Assembly: GCA_030603465.1 (NCBI GenBank)
Contig: JAUVXT010000019.1
Location: forward strand, 1 to 17,634
Reading direction: 5' to 3'
DNA: 17,634 bases
From: Deltaproteobacteria bacterium
GTDB lineage: Bacteria; Desulfobacterota; Syntrophia; Syntrophales; UBA2210
The notes beneath the pieces were generated by a model. It was not told the origin of the DNA. It made no database searches and saw only the letters and a list, made by a program, of their open reading frames with translations. Within the stretch, counting starts at the first letter, position 1. The number at the start of each line of letters is the position of its first letter. The translations under genes were made by a program, and so were the position numbers. This document shows positions 1 to 7,513 of the stretch, piece after piece.

Positions 1-875
1 TACACAATAACACCCTTCCCCTCTTTGCCTACCATTTCCATGGCCCTGTGGAGTTGATCGCCGCAGTCGCACCTCAGCGATCCGAAAACATCACCCGTCA
101 TGCACTCTGAATGTACCCTTACAAGCACCTCGTCATCGGAATTAATTTCTCCTTTAACGAGGGCGACATGTTCCGCGTCGTCCGCATCATTTTCATATAT
201 GATAATCGTGAACTCCCCTCCATATTGAGACGGAATCGTTGCCGTTGCAGCCCTTCTTACCAGACATTCATGCTGCATCCTGAATTTGATCAGATCGGCA
301 ATGGTTACTATCTTTAAATCATGTTCTTTTGCGAAGGTCTCAAGATCAGGCATCCTTGCCATTGTTCCATCGTCCTTCATAATCTCACAGATAATACCCG
401 CCGGTTTTAAACCCGCCAATCGAGCAAGATCGACGGATCCTTCCGTCTGACCGGTTCTTACCAAAACACCTCCCCTTTTCGCGCGGATGGGGAATACATG
501 TCCGGGACTTACCAGATCTTCCGGCTTGGCATCATCGGCAATGGCCGCCAAGATAGTCGTCGCCCTGTCCTGGGCGGAAATTCCCGTGGTTACTCCCTTT
601 TTCGCCTCAATGGAAACGGTAAATGCGGTGCCGAAACGGGATTTGTTGTCCGATACCATCATGGAGAGTTTCAGTTTATTGGCAAGATCGCCGGTGAGGG
701 AAAGACAGATCAATCCCCTGCCGAATCTTGCCATAAAGTTAATAGTCTCGGCAGTGGCATACTCTGCCGCCACGCAGAGATCGCCTTCATTTTCTCTATC
801 TTCGTCATCGACAAGGATGACCATCTTACCCTTTTTTATATCTTCAAGAGCCTCTTCTATCGTGCTTCTACTCAT
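1..875 (-). CDS. ribBA: RibBA, bifunctional DHBP synthase / GTP cyclohydrolase II, 3' end cut by window edge
   Basis: Makes both riboflavin precursors: 3,4-dihydroxy-2-butanone 4-phosphate from ribulose 5-phosphate, and the pyrimidine precursor from GTP. 291 codons are visible, starting at ATG 875-873. The RibB domain covers about residues 1-200: the acidic DDEDRENEGD motif (23-32), the GTAFTVSIEA segment (82-91) and PGHVFPIRA (124-132). The RibA domain then begins, with its zinc cysteines visible at C258, C269 and C271 (SEC...RCDCG). The rest of RibA lies beyond the left edge. It starts 4 bases after the ribE stop, and the GGAG that ends ribE serves as its ribosome binding site. Odd point: the motif usually GHTE in DHBP synthases reads GQTE (Gln143). 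From memory this variant occurs in other RibBA proteins, so function is not excluded. Family identification is secure. Confidence 0.95.
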   Translation of the reverse strand, partial: MSRSTIEEALEDIKKGKMVILVDDEDRENEGDLCVAAEYATAETINFMARFGRGLICLSLTGDLANKLKLSMMVSDNKSRFGTAFTVSIEAKKGVTTGISAQDRATTILAAIADDAKPEDLVSPGHVFPIRAKRGGVLVRTGQTEGSVDLARLAGLKPAGIICEIMKDDGTMARMPDLETFAKEHDLKIVTIADLIKFRMQHECLVRRAATATIPSQYGGEFTIIIYENDADDAEHVALVKGEINSDDEVLVRVHSECMTGDVFGSLRCDCGDQLHRAMEMVGKEGKGVIV

Positions 876-879
876 CTTT

Positions 880-1515
880 TTACTCCAAAAAACCATGCTC
901 CGATAAAAAGTCCATATCTATCTCTTTTTTCGGATTAAGCAATTTTTCTATATATTTAGCCAGGATGTCTGTTTCTATATTCACGTAATCTCCCACCTTC
1001 CTGAATCCGAGCGTTGTCATCTTCGCCGTATGGGGGATGACATTAACATAAAATCTATTTTTTTCATATCTATTAACCGTTAAGCTGATACCGTCAACGG
1101 TTACCGAACCTTTTTCCACAATGTATCTGCCCGGCTCTTTTTCGATCTCAATGCCAAAGATTATGGAATTTTATTTCATGTTTCTTTCGCATAATTTTCC
1201 AACACAGTCGACATGTCCCAGTACCAGGTGGCCTCCGAGAAAGGCATTCATCCGCAAGGCCTTTTCCAGATTTACTTCCCCTCCCACTTTCAACTCTCCG
1301 AGGTTTGTCTTTGCAAGTGTTTCTGCCGAAACATCAGCGGTGAAGACACTTCCCCTGATTGCGGTGGCTGTGAGACAGGCGCCATTTACCGCTATGCTGT
1401 CCCCCTCTTTGATGTCCGTCATATCAAAGGGCGCACCTATTTCCAGGAGGGCATCTTCTCCTCTTCTGGTCATTCTTTTTACAGCGCCCATTCCTTCAAT
1501 GATGCCGGTAAACAT
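880..1515 (-). pseudogene. ribE: Riboflavin synthase alpha subunit, frame interrupted by an in-frame TAA
   Basis: Riboflavin synthase dismutates two 6,7-dimethyl-8-ribityllumazines into riboflavin. The N-terminal barrel (codons 1-114) starts MFTGIIEGMGAV and contains SIAVNGACLTA and GHLVLGHVDCVG. Codon 115 is TAA (plus-strand 1171-1173). The same frame then continues without a shift through IVEKGSVTVDGISLTVN and IPHTAKMTTL to a normal end at 880, giving about 211 sense codons, the usual length. Residues on both sides of the stop align without a gap to the family as I remember it, so one base change explains the break. Conservation after the stop suggests a sequencing error, a very recent mutation or readthrough, not an old pseudogene. 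The ATG overlaps the nrdR stop (TAATG). A downstream GTG at 1119 could start a C-terminal fragment. ribD, often just upstream, is absent. Confidence 0.9.
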
Positions 1516-1982
1516 TACTCTCTCTTTACCTTTGTGTTTAAGAGGTCTTTCAACTCCTCCAGAAATTCGTTGATATCTTTGAATTGCCTGTACACCGACG
1601 CAAATCTGACATAGGCAATCCCGTCCAGATTGTGAAGTTCTCCCATAACCTTCTCCCCTATTATGGATGAAGGTATTTCTTTGAGCTGTAATTCCTGACA
1701 GGACTGCTCTATCCTGTCGATCATGGGTTCTATGACATCGATACTTATGGGGCGTTTTTCACATGCCTTCTTAATCCCCGTTATGATCTTTGCCCTGTCG
1801 AAGTTCTCTCTCCTGCCATCCTTTTTGATGACCATGGGAAGCACATCTTCCACAAACTCGTAGGTGGTAAATCTTTTTCCGCAGCCCACGCATTCCCTTC
1901 GTCTCCTGATGGCATCCCCATCCTTGCTCACTCGGGAATCAATGACCCTGTTTTCCACATTGGAGCAGAAAGGACAGTTCAT
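1515..1982 (-). CDS. nrdR: Transcriptional repressor NrdR
   Basis: NrdR represses ribonucleotide reductase genes by binding NrdR boxes in response to ATP/dATP. The 155-residue protein has the family's usual length. An N-terminal zinc ribbon is complete: C3, C6, C31 and C34 in MNCPFC...ECVGCGKRFTTYE. The ATP-cone domain follows from about residue 46 (LPMVIKKDGRRENFDRAKI) and continues through the conserved VRFASVYRQFKDINEF near 126-141. The ATG at 1982 overlaps the stop of the dCMP deaminase gene (ATGA), and its stop overlaps the ribE start (TAATG), so the three are probably translationally coupled. Its place beside a deaminase of deoxynucleotide metabolism and glyA fits a nucleotide-supply theme. 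No ribonucleotide reductase gene lies in the window. Confidence 0.96.
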   Translation of the reverse strand: MNCPFCSNVENRVIDSRVSKDGDAIRRRRECVGCGKRFTTYEFVEDVLPMVIKKDGRRENFDRAKIITGIKKACEKRPISIDVIEPMIDRIEQSCQELQLKEIPSSIIGEKVMGELHNLDGIAYVRFASVYRQFKDINEFLEELKDLLNTKVKRE

Positions 1983-2446
1983 AGTCTTCTTACCTCTATG
2001 CCTGCTTCCCCTAACATTTCCCTGGCCAGGTCGTCTTTATATTCGTCTTTATAAATAACGGTGGTAATCCCTGAATTAATGATCATCTTCGCGCATATGA
2101 TGCAGGGATGATTTGTGCAATATATTGTCGCACCTTTTATGCTTACGCCGTGAAGGGCGGCCTGTATAATTGCGTTCTGTTCCGCATGCAGACCGCGGCA
2201 AAGTTCATGACGTTCTCCGGAAGGAATATCCATTTGGTCCCGCAGGCACCCTGATTCCGAACAATGCTTCACCCCGGTAGGGACACCGTTGTATCCCGTT
2301 GTAAGGATTCGTTTATCCTTTATCAGGACGGAGCCCACTTTCCTTCTCAGGCACGTGGATCTCAACGACACGAGTTCCACGATATCCATAAAATATTGAT
2401 CCCAGCTGGGACGTTCATTCCGATTTTTAGGTTCCGTGATTTTCAT
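1979..2446 (-). CDS. dCMP deaminase (ComEB-type cytidine/deoxycytidylate deaminase)
   Basis: A zinc-dependent deaminase, most likely converting dCMP to dUMP to feed dTMP synthesis. The zinc signature is complete: HAEQNAI (metal His and catalytic Glu, about residues 87-89 counted from the ATG) and PCIIC (two metal cysteines, about 105 and 108). A further Cys/His-rich stretch, GVKHCSESGCLRD, sits upstream as in dCMP deaminases of the ComEB type. I chose ATG at 2446. A TTG at 2458 would add MQRK, and neither start has a strong Shine-Dalgarno, so the start is uncertain by four codons. The gene is separated from glyA by about 95 bases that carry a repeat hairpin, the widest gap in this gene string, and it overlaps nrdR by four bases. 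A tRNA adenosine deaminase is unlikely given the insert and the neighbours. Confidence 0.88.
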   Translation of the reverse strand: MKITEPKNRNERPSWDQYFMDIVELVSLRSTCLRRKVGSVLIKDKRILTTGYNGVPTGVKHCSESGCLRDQMDIPSGERHELCRGLHAEQNAIIQAALHGVSIKGATIYCTNHPCIICAKMIINSGITTVIYKDEYKDDLAREMLGEAGIEVRRL

Positions 2447-2490
2447 TTTCCGTTGCAATCAATAACCAAGAAAAGACGTAAATTCGAAGC

Positions 2491-2534
2491 TCCCAGCAAC
2501 AAGGTGCGGGGAATGCGCTCGCTGTTCAGTTCAA
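2491..2534. repeat. Dispersed hairpin repeat, copy 1
   Basis: Bases 2511-2534 (24 nt) are identical to 9120-9143. In both places they directly follow a hairpin. Here the stem is TCCC (2491-2494) with GGGA (2509-2512) plus GCA with TGC, loop ACAAGG. The stem bases differ from copy 2, but a hairpin is kept. The repeat lies between glyA and the dCMP deaminase gene, starting 6 bases past the glyA stop. It resembles a REP-type element. Only two copies can be seen, so the family status is an inference. Confidence 0.6.
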
Positions 2535-2540
2535 AATTGA

Positions 2541-3800
2541 TTAGTGGCTGTCCCCGATTATCCTGTTGCTGTAAAGGGGAAATTTTTCACAGAGGGAAGC
2601 CACTTCATCTTTTACCTCCCTGATCCTCTTTTCGTCTGTAATATCATCAATTATGTGAGCAATTAAGCGGCCGATTACCCCCATTTCCTCCTCTTTCATC
2701 CCCCTGGATGTGATGGCGGGGGTTCCGATCCTTATTCCGCTGGTAATCTGTGGGCCTTTTGTATCGAAAGGTATGCCGTTCTTGTTTACCGTTATGCCTG
2801 CCCGGTCAAGTGTTTCTTCGGCCTCCTTTCCTGTAATCCCTTTGGTGGCGACATCAATCAGTATCAGATGATTGCCCGTACCACCGGAGACGAGACGCAA
2901 TCCAGCTGCGGTCAATGCATCGGCCATAGCTTTCGCGTTTTTTACGATCTGTGCCTGGTAATCTTTAAATTCCGGCGCAAGCGCCTCTTTCAGCGCCACC
3001 GCCTTGGCGGCAATTATGTGCATCAGGGGGCCGCCCTGGCTGCCGGGGAAGATGCGGCTGTTCAGGACCTTTGCATAGTCCTCCTTGCACATGATCAGGC
3101 CACCTCTGGGACCGCGCAATGTTTTGTGGGTCGTTGTGGTGACAAACTCGCACATGGGAACCGGTGAAGGGTGCAGACCGGTCGCCACAAGACCGGCAAC
3201 ATGCGCGATATCCGCCATAATAACGGCCCCCACTTTATCCGCTATCTCCCTGAAGGCTGTAAAATCTATGATTCTGGGGTATGCGCTGGCGCCCACAACT
3301 ATCATTTTTGGTTTGTGCTTCTTCGCCTGGTCTTCGACTTCATTAAAATCGATGGTCTCCGTCTCTTTATCGACGCCGTAAGAGACCACATTATAGAGAC
3401 GCCCCGAAAAGTTGACCGGACTGCCGTGAGTGAGGTGTCCCCCGTGGGCAAGATTCATTCCCAGTACGGTCTCTCCGGGCTGCAGCGCCGCAAAATATAC
3501 GGCCATATTGGCCTGGCTTCCCGAGTGGGGCTGCACATTCACGTGATCGGCGCCAAAAAGTTTTTTTGCCCGCTCTATGGCCAGGGTTTCCGCAATATCG
3601 ACAAATTCGCATCCGCCGTAGTATCTCTTTCCCGGATATCCCTCTGCGTATTTATTTGTCATTATGCAACCCTGGGCTTCAAGGACTGCTTCACTTACAA
3701 AATTTTCCGAGGCAATAAGCTCCAGCTTCCCCGCCTGACGTTTGGTTTCCTGTAATATCGCGCCGGCAATTTCCGGATCTTCTTTCCATAAAACAGACAT
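2541..3800 (-). CDS. glyA: Serine hydroxymethyltransferase
   Basis: Interconverts serine and glycine with tetrahydrofolate, the main entry of one-carbon units, in the cytoplasm. At 419 residues it has the normal bacterial length. The PLP-binding lysine is K226 in TTTTHKTLRGPRGG. Other hallmarks are LIASENF (28-34), EGYPGKRYYGG (53-63), NVQPHSGSQAN (88-98) and MADIAHVAGLVA (195-206). The ATG at 3800 is preceded by a purine-rich GGAGGGGAGG that forms the end of rpiB, two bases upstream, so the two genes are tightly coupled. The one-carbon units it makes are used by purine and thymidylate synthesis, which fits the deaminase and nrdR genes that follow. Nothing is missing or broken. Confidence 0.98.
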   Translation of the reverse strand: MSVLWKEDPEIAGAILQETKRQAGKLELIASENFVSEAVLEAQGCIMTNKYAEGYPGKRYYGGCEFVDIAETLAIERAKKLFGADHVNVQPHSGSQANMAVYFAALQPGETVLGMNLAHGGHLTHGSPVNFSGRLYNVVSYGVDKETETIDFNEVEDQAKKHKPKMIVVGASAYPRIIDFTAFREIADKVGAVIMADIAHVAGLVATGLHPSPVPMCEFVTTTTHKTLRGPRGGLIMCKEDYAKVLNSRIFPGSQGGPLMHIIAAKAVALKEALAPEFKDYQAQIVKNAKAMADALTAAGLRLVSGGTGNHLILIDVATKGITGKEAEETLDRAGITVNKNGIPFDTKGPQITSGIRIGTPAITSRGMKEEEMGVIGRLIAHIIDDITDEKRIREVKDEVASLCEKFPLYSNRIIGDSH

Positions 3801-3802
3801 TA

Positions 3803-4255
3803 TTACCTCCCCTCCGGAGTCCCTTCTATAGCTCTTATCTTGTCTAACCGCCGTTGATGACGTCCTCCGTCAAATGGGGTATCGAGCCATGTTCTTAAAA
3901 TTGATTCGGCTTCCCGGGCATCGGTTTTCCTGCCCGCAAGGACAAGGACATTGGAATCGTTGTGCCTTCTGCTCATTCGGGCAGTGTCCGCGTCAAGGCA
4001 CAACGCGGCCCGTATTCCCGGAAGCTTGTTGGCTACTATCGACATTCCTATACCGGAACCACAGATAAGTATTCCCCTCTCTGCGATTCCGGATGAGACC
4101 TTTCGGCCCACCTCGATTCCGTAATCGGGATAGTCAACCGACTCTTCATTTCCCGCGCCTGCGTCATCTGTCTCAATGTTCATTTCCCCGAGGAATTTCT
4201 TTATATATTCCTTGAGTGAAAAGCCGGCATGATCGGAGCCTATTGCAATTTTCAC
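3803..4255 (-). CDS. rpiB: Ribose 5-phosphate isomerase B
   Basis: Interconverts ribulose 5-phosphate and ribose 5-phosphate, supplying nucleotide precursors and the RibB substrate. The 150-residue product carries the RpiB pattern: IGSDHAGF at the N-terminus (SDH at 7-9), the active-site cysteine C65 in ILICGSGIGMSI, and RRHNDSNVLVLAGR (H98). The C-terminal GGRHQRRLDKI also fits the family. It begins 15 bases after fabF and ends two bases before glyA. The fabF-rpiB-glyA order is common in Desulfobacterota. A galactose 6-phosphate isomerase (LacAB) is a related possibility, but the cysteine and the neighbours favour RpiB. Confidence 0.96.
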   Translation of the reverse strand: MKIAIGSDHAGFSLKEYIKKFLGEMNIETDDAGAGNEESVDYPDYGIEVGRKVSSGIAERGILICGSGIGMSIVANKLPGIRAALCLDADTARMSRRHNDSNVLVLAGRKTDAREAESILRTWLDTPFDGGRHQRRLDKIRAIEGTPEGR

Positions 4256-4270
4256 AGTCGTAACAGTTCC

Positions 4271-5512
4271 CTACTCTTCAAATTTTTTAAATATCACAGA
4301 TGCATTGACACCGCCAAAGCCGAAGGCATTCGACAGAACCGCCCTGATTTCTCCCTTTCTTGCACTGTGTGGCACATAATCAAGGTCGCAACCGTCACCG
4401 GGATTATCGAGGTTGATCGTCGGAGGGATAATTCCTTCCGCTATTGCCATTACTGAGAAGATCGCCTCTATGCCTCCCGCTGCGCCAAGAAGATGACCGG
4501 TCATCGATTTGGTTGAACTTACTGCCATCGATTTGCTGTGTTCTCCAAAGACCGTCTTTATTGCCTCCGTTTCATAGAGGTCATTCAGCGGGGTCGAAGT
4601 ACCATGTGCGTTAATATAATCAATATCCGCGGATTTCATCCCCGCATCTTCGAGGGCAAGCTCCATGCATTTCGCCGCACCGGGGTGTCCCGGAGGCGGC
4701 GCCGCAATATGATAGGCGTCACATGTTGAACCCGCTCCTGCAATTTCAGCATATATCCTGGCGCCCCTGTCGAGGGCTTTCGTTAATTCCTCCAGGATCA
4801 GTATGCCGCACCCCTCCCCTAATACGAACCCGTCCCTGCCTTCGTCGAAGGGTCTGCTCGCCTCTTCGGGTGTATCATTGCGCGTCGAAATGGCCCGCAT
4901 GGCGTTAAAGGCTGAAATGCCCAGAGGAGTAACCGCCGCTTCCACACCTCCCGTGATCATCACATCGGCATAACCATGAGATATTGTTCTGAAGGCGTCA
5001 CTGATAGCATTATTGCCCGCCGCGCATGCCGTTACCACGCAACTTATGGGGCCTTTGGCGCCAACTCTTATGGCCAGATTGCCTGGCGCGAGATTTGGCA
5101 GCGCCGCCGGAACTGTGAAGGGGGAAATCCTTTTCGGACCGGAATTCAGGAGGACCTGATTTCCCTTTTCTATGGTCGAAATCCCCCCTATGCCGGAGCC
5201 GAGGATAATACCCACACGTTCAGCGTTTTTATTGTCTATAACAAGTCCCGAGTCATGCAGTGCCATTTCTCCGGATGCCAGGGCATAGATAATGAAGTCA
5301 TCCAGTCTCCGACATTCTTTTGGCTCGACAAAGCTAAGCGGATCAAAACCCTTTAACTCACCCGCTATCTTCGTCTTAAATTCGGAGGCGTCAAATCTCG
5401 TTATTTTTCCGATTCCCGACCTCCCCGCACGGATCCCATCCCAGCTTTCTTCCAGGCTATTGCCTAGGGGATTAACTGTGCCGAGTCCCGTTATGACAAC
5501 TCTTTTTCTCAT
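4271..5512 (-). CDS. fabF: 3-oxoacyl-[ACP] synthase II
   Basis: Condenses malonyl-ACP with acyl-ACP in each elongation round of type II fatty acid synthesis. The 413-residue thiolase-fold protein has its full catalytic set: nucleophile C163 in VVTACAAGNNAI, H303 in NAHGTSTPLND, K335 and H340 in SSTKSMTGHLLGAAG, at the same numbers as in E. coli FabF. The family more often has ACATGAHAI after the cysteine; ACAAGNNAI here is a mild variant. The GFGGVNAS motif (GG near the C-terminus) is present. ATG 5512 lies eight bases after the acpP stop. With no fabH in this gene string, initiation must be supplied by a gene elsewhere or by another route. Confidence 0.97.
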   Translation of the reverse strand: MRKRVVITGLGTVNPLGNSLEESWDGIRAGRSGIGKITRFDASEFKTKIAGELKGFDPLSFVEPKECRRLDDFIIYALASGEMALHDSGLVIDNKNAERVGIILGSGIGGISTIEKGNQVLLNSGPKRISPFTVPAALPNLAPGNLAIRVGAKGPISCVVTACAAGNNAISDAFRTISHGYADVMITGGVEAAVTPLGISAFNAMRAISTRNDTPEEASRPFDEGRDGFVLGEGCGILILEELTKALDRGARIYAEIAGAGSTCDAYHIAAPPPGHPGAAKCMELALEDAGMKSADIDYINAHGTSTPLNDLYETEAIKTVFGEHSKSMAVSSTKSMTGHLLGAAGGIEAIFSVMAIAEGIIPPTINLDNPGDGCDLDYVPHSARKGEIRAVLSNAFGFGGVNASVIFKKFEE

Positions 5513-5520
5513 ATGAGCCT

Positions 5521-5757
5521 TTATGACCTCACTTTTATATATTCGATGACGTCTTTTACCTTGCGAATATTTGCAAGATCATCGTCCGATATTTCCAGAT
5601 CAAACTTGTCTTCCATAGCCATGATCAATTCCACTATGTCGAGAGAATCGGCTCCGAGATCATCTATAAAAGCCGCTTCGGGAACGCACTCCTCTTCGGT
5701 AACGTTTAACTGTTCAATAATAATTTCCTTAATCTTTTTTTCGATATCAGTGGTCAT
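5521..5757 (-). CDS. acpP: Acyl carrier protein
   Basis: Carries growing acyl chains on a 4'-phosphopantetheine arm. The 78-residue acidic protein has the standard length and the attachment site S38 in DDLGADSLDIVEL. Acidic residues follow along helix II (ELIMAMEDKFDLEISDDD), which is the docking face for Fab enzymes. The ATG at 5757 has a strong GAGGAGGAG ribosome binding site about 7 bases upstream, fitting the high level of ACP in cells. It sits between fabG and fabF, the typical bacterial arrangement. Confidence 0.97.
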   Translation of the reverse strand: MTTDIEKKIKEIIIEQLNVTEEECVPEAAFIDDLGADSLDIVELIMAMEDKFDLEISDDDLANIRKVKDVIEYIKVRS

Positions 5758-5791
5758 TCAGACTCCTCCTCGTATTTTCTCATGTTCTCAT

Positions 5792-6538
5792 TTACATATA
5801 GATTCCACCATTAACACGGATTATCTGTCCCGTTATATAATCTGCCGCACCGGAAACCAGAAATGCGACAACTCCGGCCACATCTTCCGGTGTGCCGACT
5901 CTTCCAAGCGGTATCTCTTCTATAATTTTATCTCTCATCTCTTCCGTCACCGACAGGGTCATATCTGTTTCGATAAAGCCCGGGGCAACCGCGTTGACGG
6001 TAATATTTCTTGAGGCGAGTTCCCTGGCAAGTGATTTTGTGAGGCCGACGATTCCCGCCTTGGATGCCGAGTAACACACCTGTCCTGCATTTCCAGACTC
6101 AGCAACGACGGAGGTCATATTAACGATGCGCCCCCATCTCTGTTTCATCATCTGTCTGGTTGCGGCCCGGCAGCAATTGAAAGTTCCCTTTAAATTCGTG
6201 CCAATGATTGTGTCCCAGTGTTCTTCTTTTACCCTTGCGAATAAGCCATCAATGGTCATACCCGCATTATTTACCAGGATATCAATTCTTCCCTTCTCGT
6301 CAGCTATGGCCTTTATAGCCTTTCTTGCCTCTTCAAAATGGGCGACATCAAATCTCGACAGCTTTCCCTTGCCCCCCTTCTCGGTTATGAGTTGTAAGGT
6401 TTGCCTTGCCGCATCCCCACTTTTACAATAATTTATATATGTAAAGGCTCCCTCTCCGGCAAGTTTAATCGCAATTGCCCTGCCGATTCCCCTTGAACTT
6501 CCCGTTACCAGGGCTATTTTGCCATTAATTTGTTTCAT
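5792..6538 (-). CDS. fabG: 3-oxoacyl-[ACP] reductase
   Basis: NADPH-dependent reduction of 3-oxoacyl-ACP in fatty acid elongation. The 248-residue short-chain dehydrogenase has the TGSSRGIG cofactor loop (12-19), NNAG (90-93) and the catalytic S143, Y156 and K160 (YSASK). It ends with the usual IIRVNGGIYM. Because SDR enzymes are diverse, the assignment rests partly on context: acpP and fabF follow directly. The 73-base gap upstream to rpmF is where plsX, fabH and fabD are commonly found; none of their sequence is present. An AGGAA lies about 8 bases before the ATG. Confidence 0.94.
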   Translation of the reverse strand: MKQINGKIALVTGSSRGIGRAIAIKLAGEGAFTYINYCKSGDAARQTLQLITEKGGKGKLSRFDVAHFEEARKAIKAIADEKGRIDILVNNAGMTIDGLFARVKEEHWDTIIGTNLKGTFNCCRAATRQMMKQRWGRIVNMTSVVAESGNAGQVCYSASKAGIVGLTKSLARELASRNITVNAVAPGFIETDMTLSVTEEMRDKIIEEIPLGRVGTPEDVAGVVAFLVSGAADYITGQIIRVNGGIYM

Positions 6539-6611
6539 AGCTCGTTCCTGAAGTAAATAGAGGGAAGGTTATTGTCAAATTTTACCCAATTCTTTAACAG
6601 TTTTACGGTAA

Positions 6612-6797
6612 TCAGGATATCTTTTCAACAGGCATAACTTCCCGCCCCTTATATGTGCCGCAATGAGGGCATGCCCGATGGGGTAATTTCGGTTCATTAC
6701 ACTGCGGGCATACAGAAGTTGTGGGGGGTGTGAGGGCATCATTGGCCCTTCTCCTGTTTCTTCTCGCTTTTGAATGTCTCTTGACTGGATTCGGCAT
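6612..6797 (-). CDS. rpmF: Ribosomal protein L32, zinc-binding form
   Basis: A small protein of the 50S subunit. The 61 residues start MPNPVKRHSKARRNRRRA, the typical basic N-terminal tail. Four cysteines (C30, C33, C43, C46; CPQC...CPHC) form the zinc ribbon, so this is the zinc-containing form of L32, not a cysteine-less zinc-independent paralog. It starts 7 bases after yceD, the classic yceD-rpmF pair. The genes that usually follow it (plsX, fabH, fabD) are missing and fabG comes next. Confidence 0.97.
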   Translation of the reverse strand: MPNPVKRHSKARRNRRRANDALTPPTTSVCPQCNEPKLPHRACPHCGTYKGREVMPVEKIS

Positions 6798-6804
6798 GTT
6801 ATTT

Positions 6805-7341
6805 TTATTTTCCTTTCTTGATTTTGAAGTCTTTCAAATTGGCGAAGGGACTACTGATCGTCTCCGTCTGATGATTGCATACTACTACGTTTAGATTAAT
6901 TCCGCAAATTTCACAAAGTCCCTTGCAGGAGTCCTTGCAGAGCGGTTTCATCGGGATCTGAAGTATAATCTGTTCAACAACAATATGGTCTATATCGATT
7001 ATGTCGTCCCTGTGGTAATTCATGCCGAGTTCTTCGTCGCTTAACTCCAGGTCTTCCTCAGAGTCCCCCGGATCAGGGAAAAAGGTGTAGTCAAATTCCG
7101 TTCTTACGGGAAGTCTAAACATTCCAAGGCATCTGCAGCACTCCAGGTCAATTTCCGTAACAATTTCACCCTGGACTGTTACGTTTCCACGGACTTTTTT
7201 TAACAGACATTGAACATCAATCCTGTCGAGAGAGAAATCATCCCCGTCTTCCTGGCGTAAAAGATGAAAAAACCAATCGCCACCTTTGGAAAACCGGACA
7301 TCTCGTCCATCCTCCGGGATATTTGAAAGTCTTACTTGCAA
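6805..7341 (-). CDS. yceD: YceD/DUF177 family protein
   Basis: The DUF177 family is encoded next to rpmF in many bacteria, and E. coli YceD and plant homologs are linked to 23S rRNA accumulation or large-subunit assembly. The 178-residue product is acidic in its middle (about 90-120) and has two cysteine clusters: C68, C69, C71 (LECCRCLG) and C135, C139, C143, C146 (LCKDSCKGLCEICG), the usual DUF177 layout and a possible metal site. The start is TTG at 7341. There is no ATG nearby and an in-frame TAA lies about 24 bases upstream. A GGAA about 8 bases before TTG may serve as ribosome binding site. It is the first gene of the long minus-strand string. Confidence 0.92.
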   Translation of the reverse strand: MQVRLSNIPEDGRDVRFSKGGDWFFHLLRQEDGDDFSLDRIDVQCLLKKVRGNVTVQGEIVTEIDLECCRCLGMFRLPVRTEFDYTFFPDPGDSEEDLELSDEELGMNYHRDDIIDIDHIVVEQIILQIPMKPLCKDSCKGLCEICGINLNVVVCNHQTETISSPFANLKDFKIKKGK

Positions 7342-7361
7342 AACTTGTTCCGTTTTAGAGT

Positions 7362-7390
7362 ATTATATGAAAGAGGCAGATAATTATAAA
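7362..7390 (-). promoter_or_regulatory. Candidate promoter for the yceD-to-ribBA gene string
   Basis: On the minus strand a perfect -10 TATAAT lies at 7367-7362, about 21 bases before the TTG of yceD. The -35 at normal spacing is poor (TTATAA with a 16-base spacer). A perfect TTGACA exists further upstream (7406-7401) but is 33 bases from this -10. The real start site is therefore uncertain. Confidence 0.4.
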
Positions 7391-7513
7391 ATCGCTCTCA
7401 TGTCAAGTAAATTTTGTCTTTTCTGAAGAATTGACCCCAAAAGGGAAGGATTAGACGCGACCAAGTTCATAATAGTGGCGCGGGAAGGTCCACAGGAAAA
7501 CATAAAATCTATC

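Noticed and set aside
3171..3755. 194-codon plus-strand frame opposite glyA
   Set aside because: Antisense shadow of a highly conserved gene; sequence shows no domain.
6550..6578. Possible internal promoter before fabG (TTGACA at 6578-6573, minus strand)
   Set aside because: The -10 at normal spacing (TACTTC) is poor and would leave only about 5 bases of leader, losing the ribosome binding site.
7401..7406. Perfect TTGACA on the minus strand upstream of yceD
   Set aside because: The perfect -10s nearby are 12 or 33 bases away, and the sequence 17 bases away (TTATCT) is a poor -10, so it was not called as a promoter.
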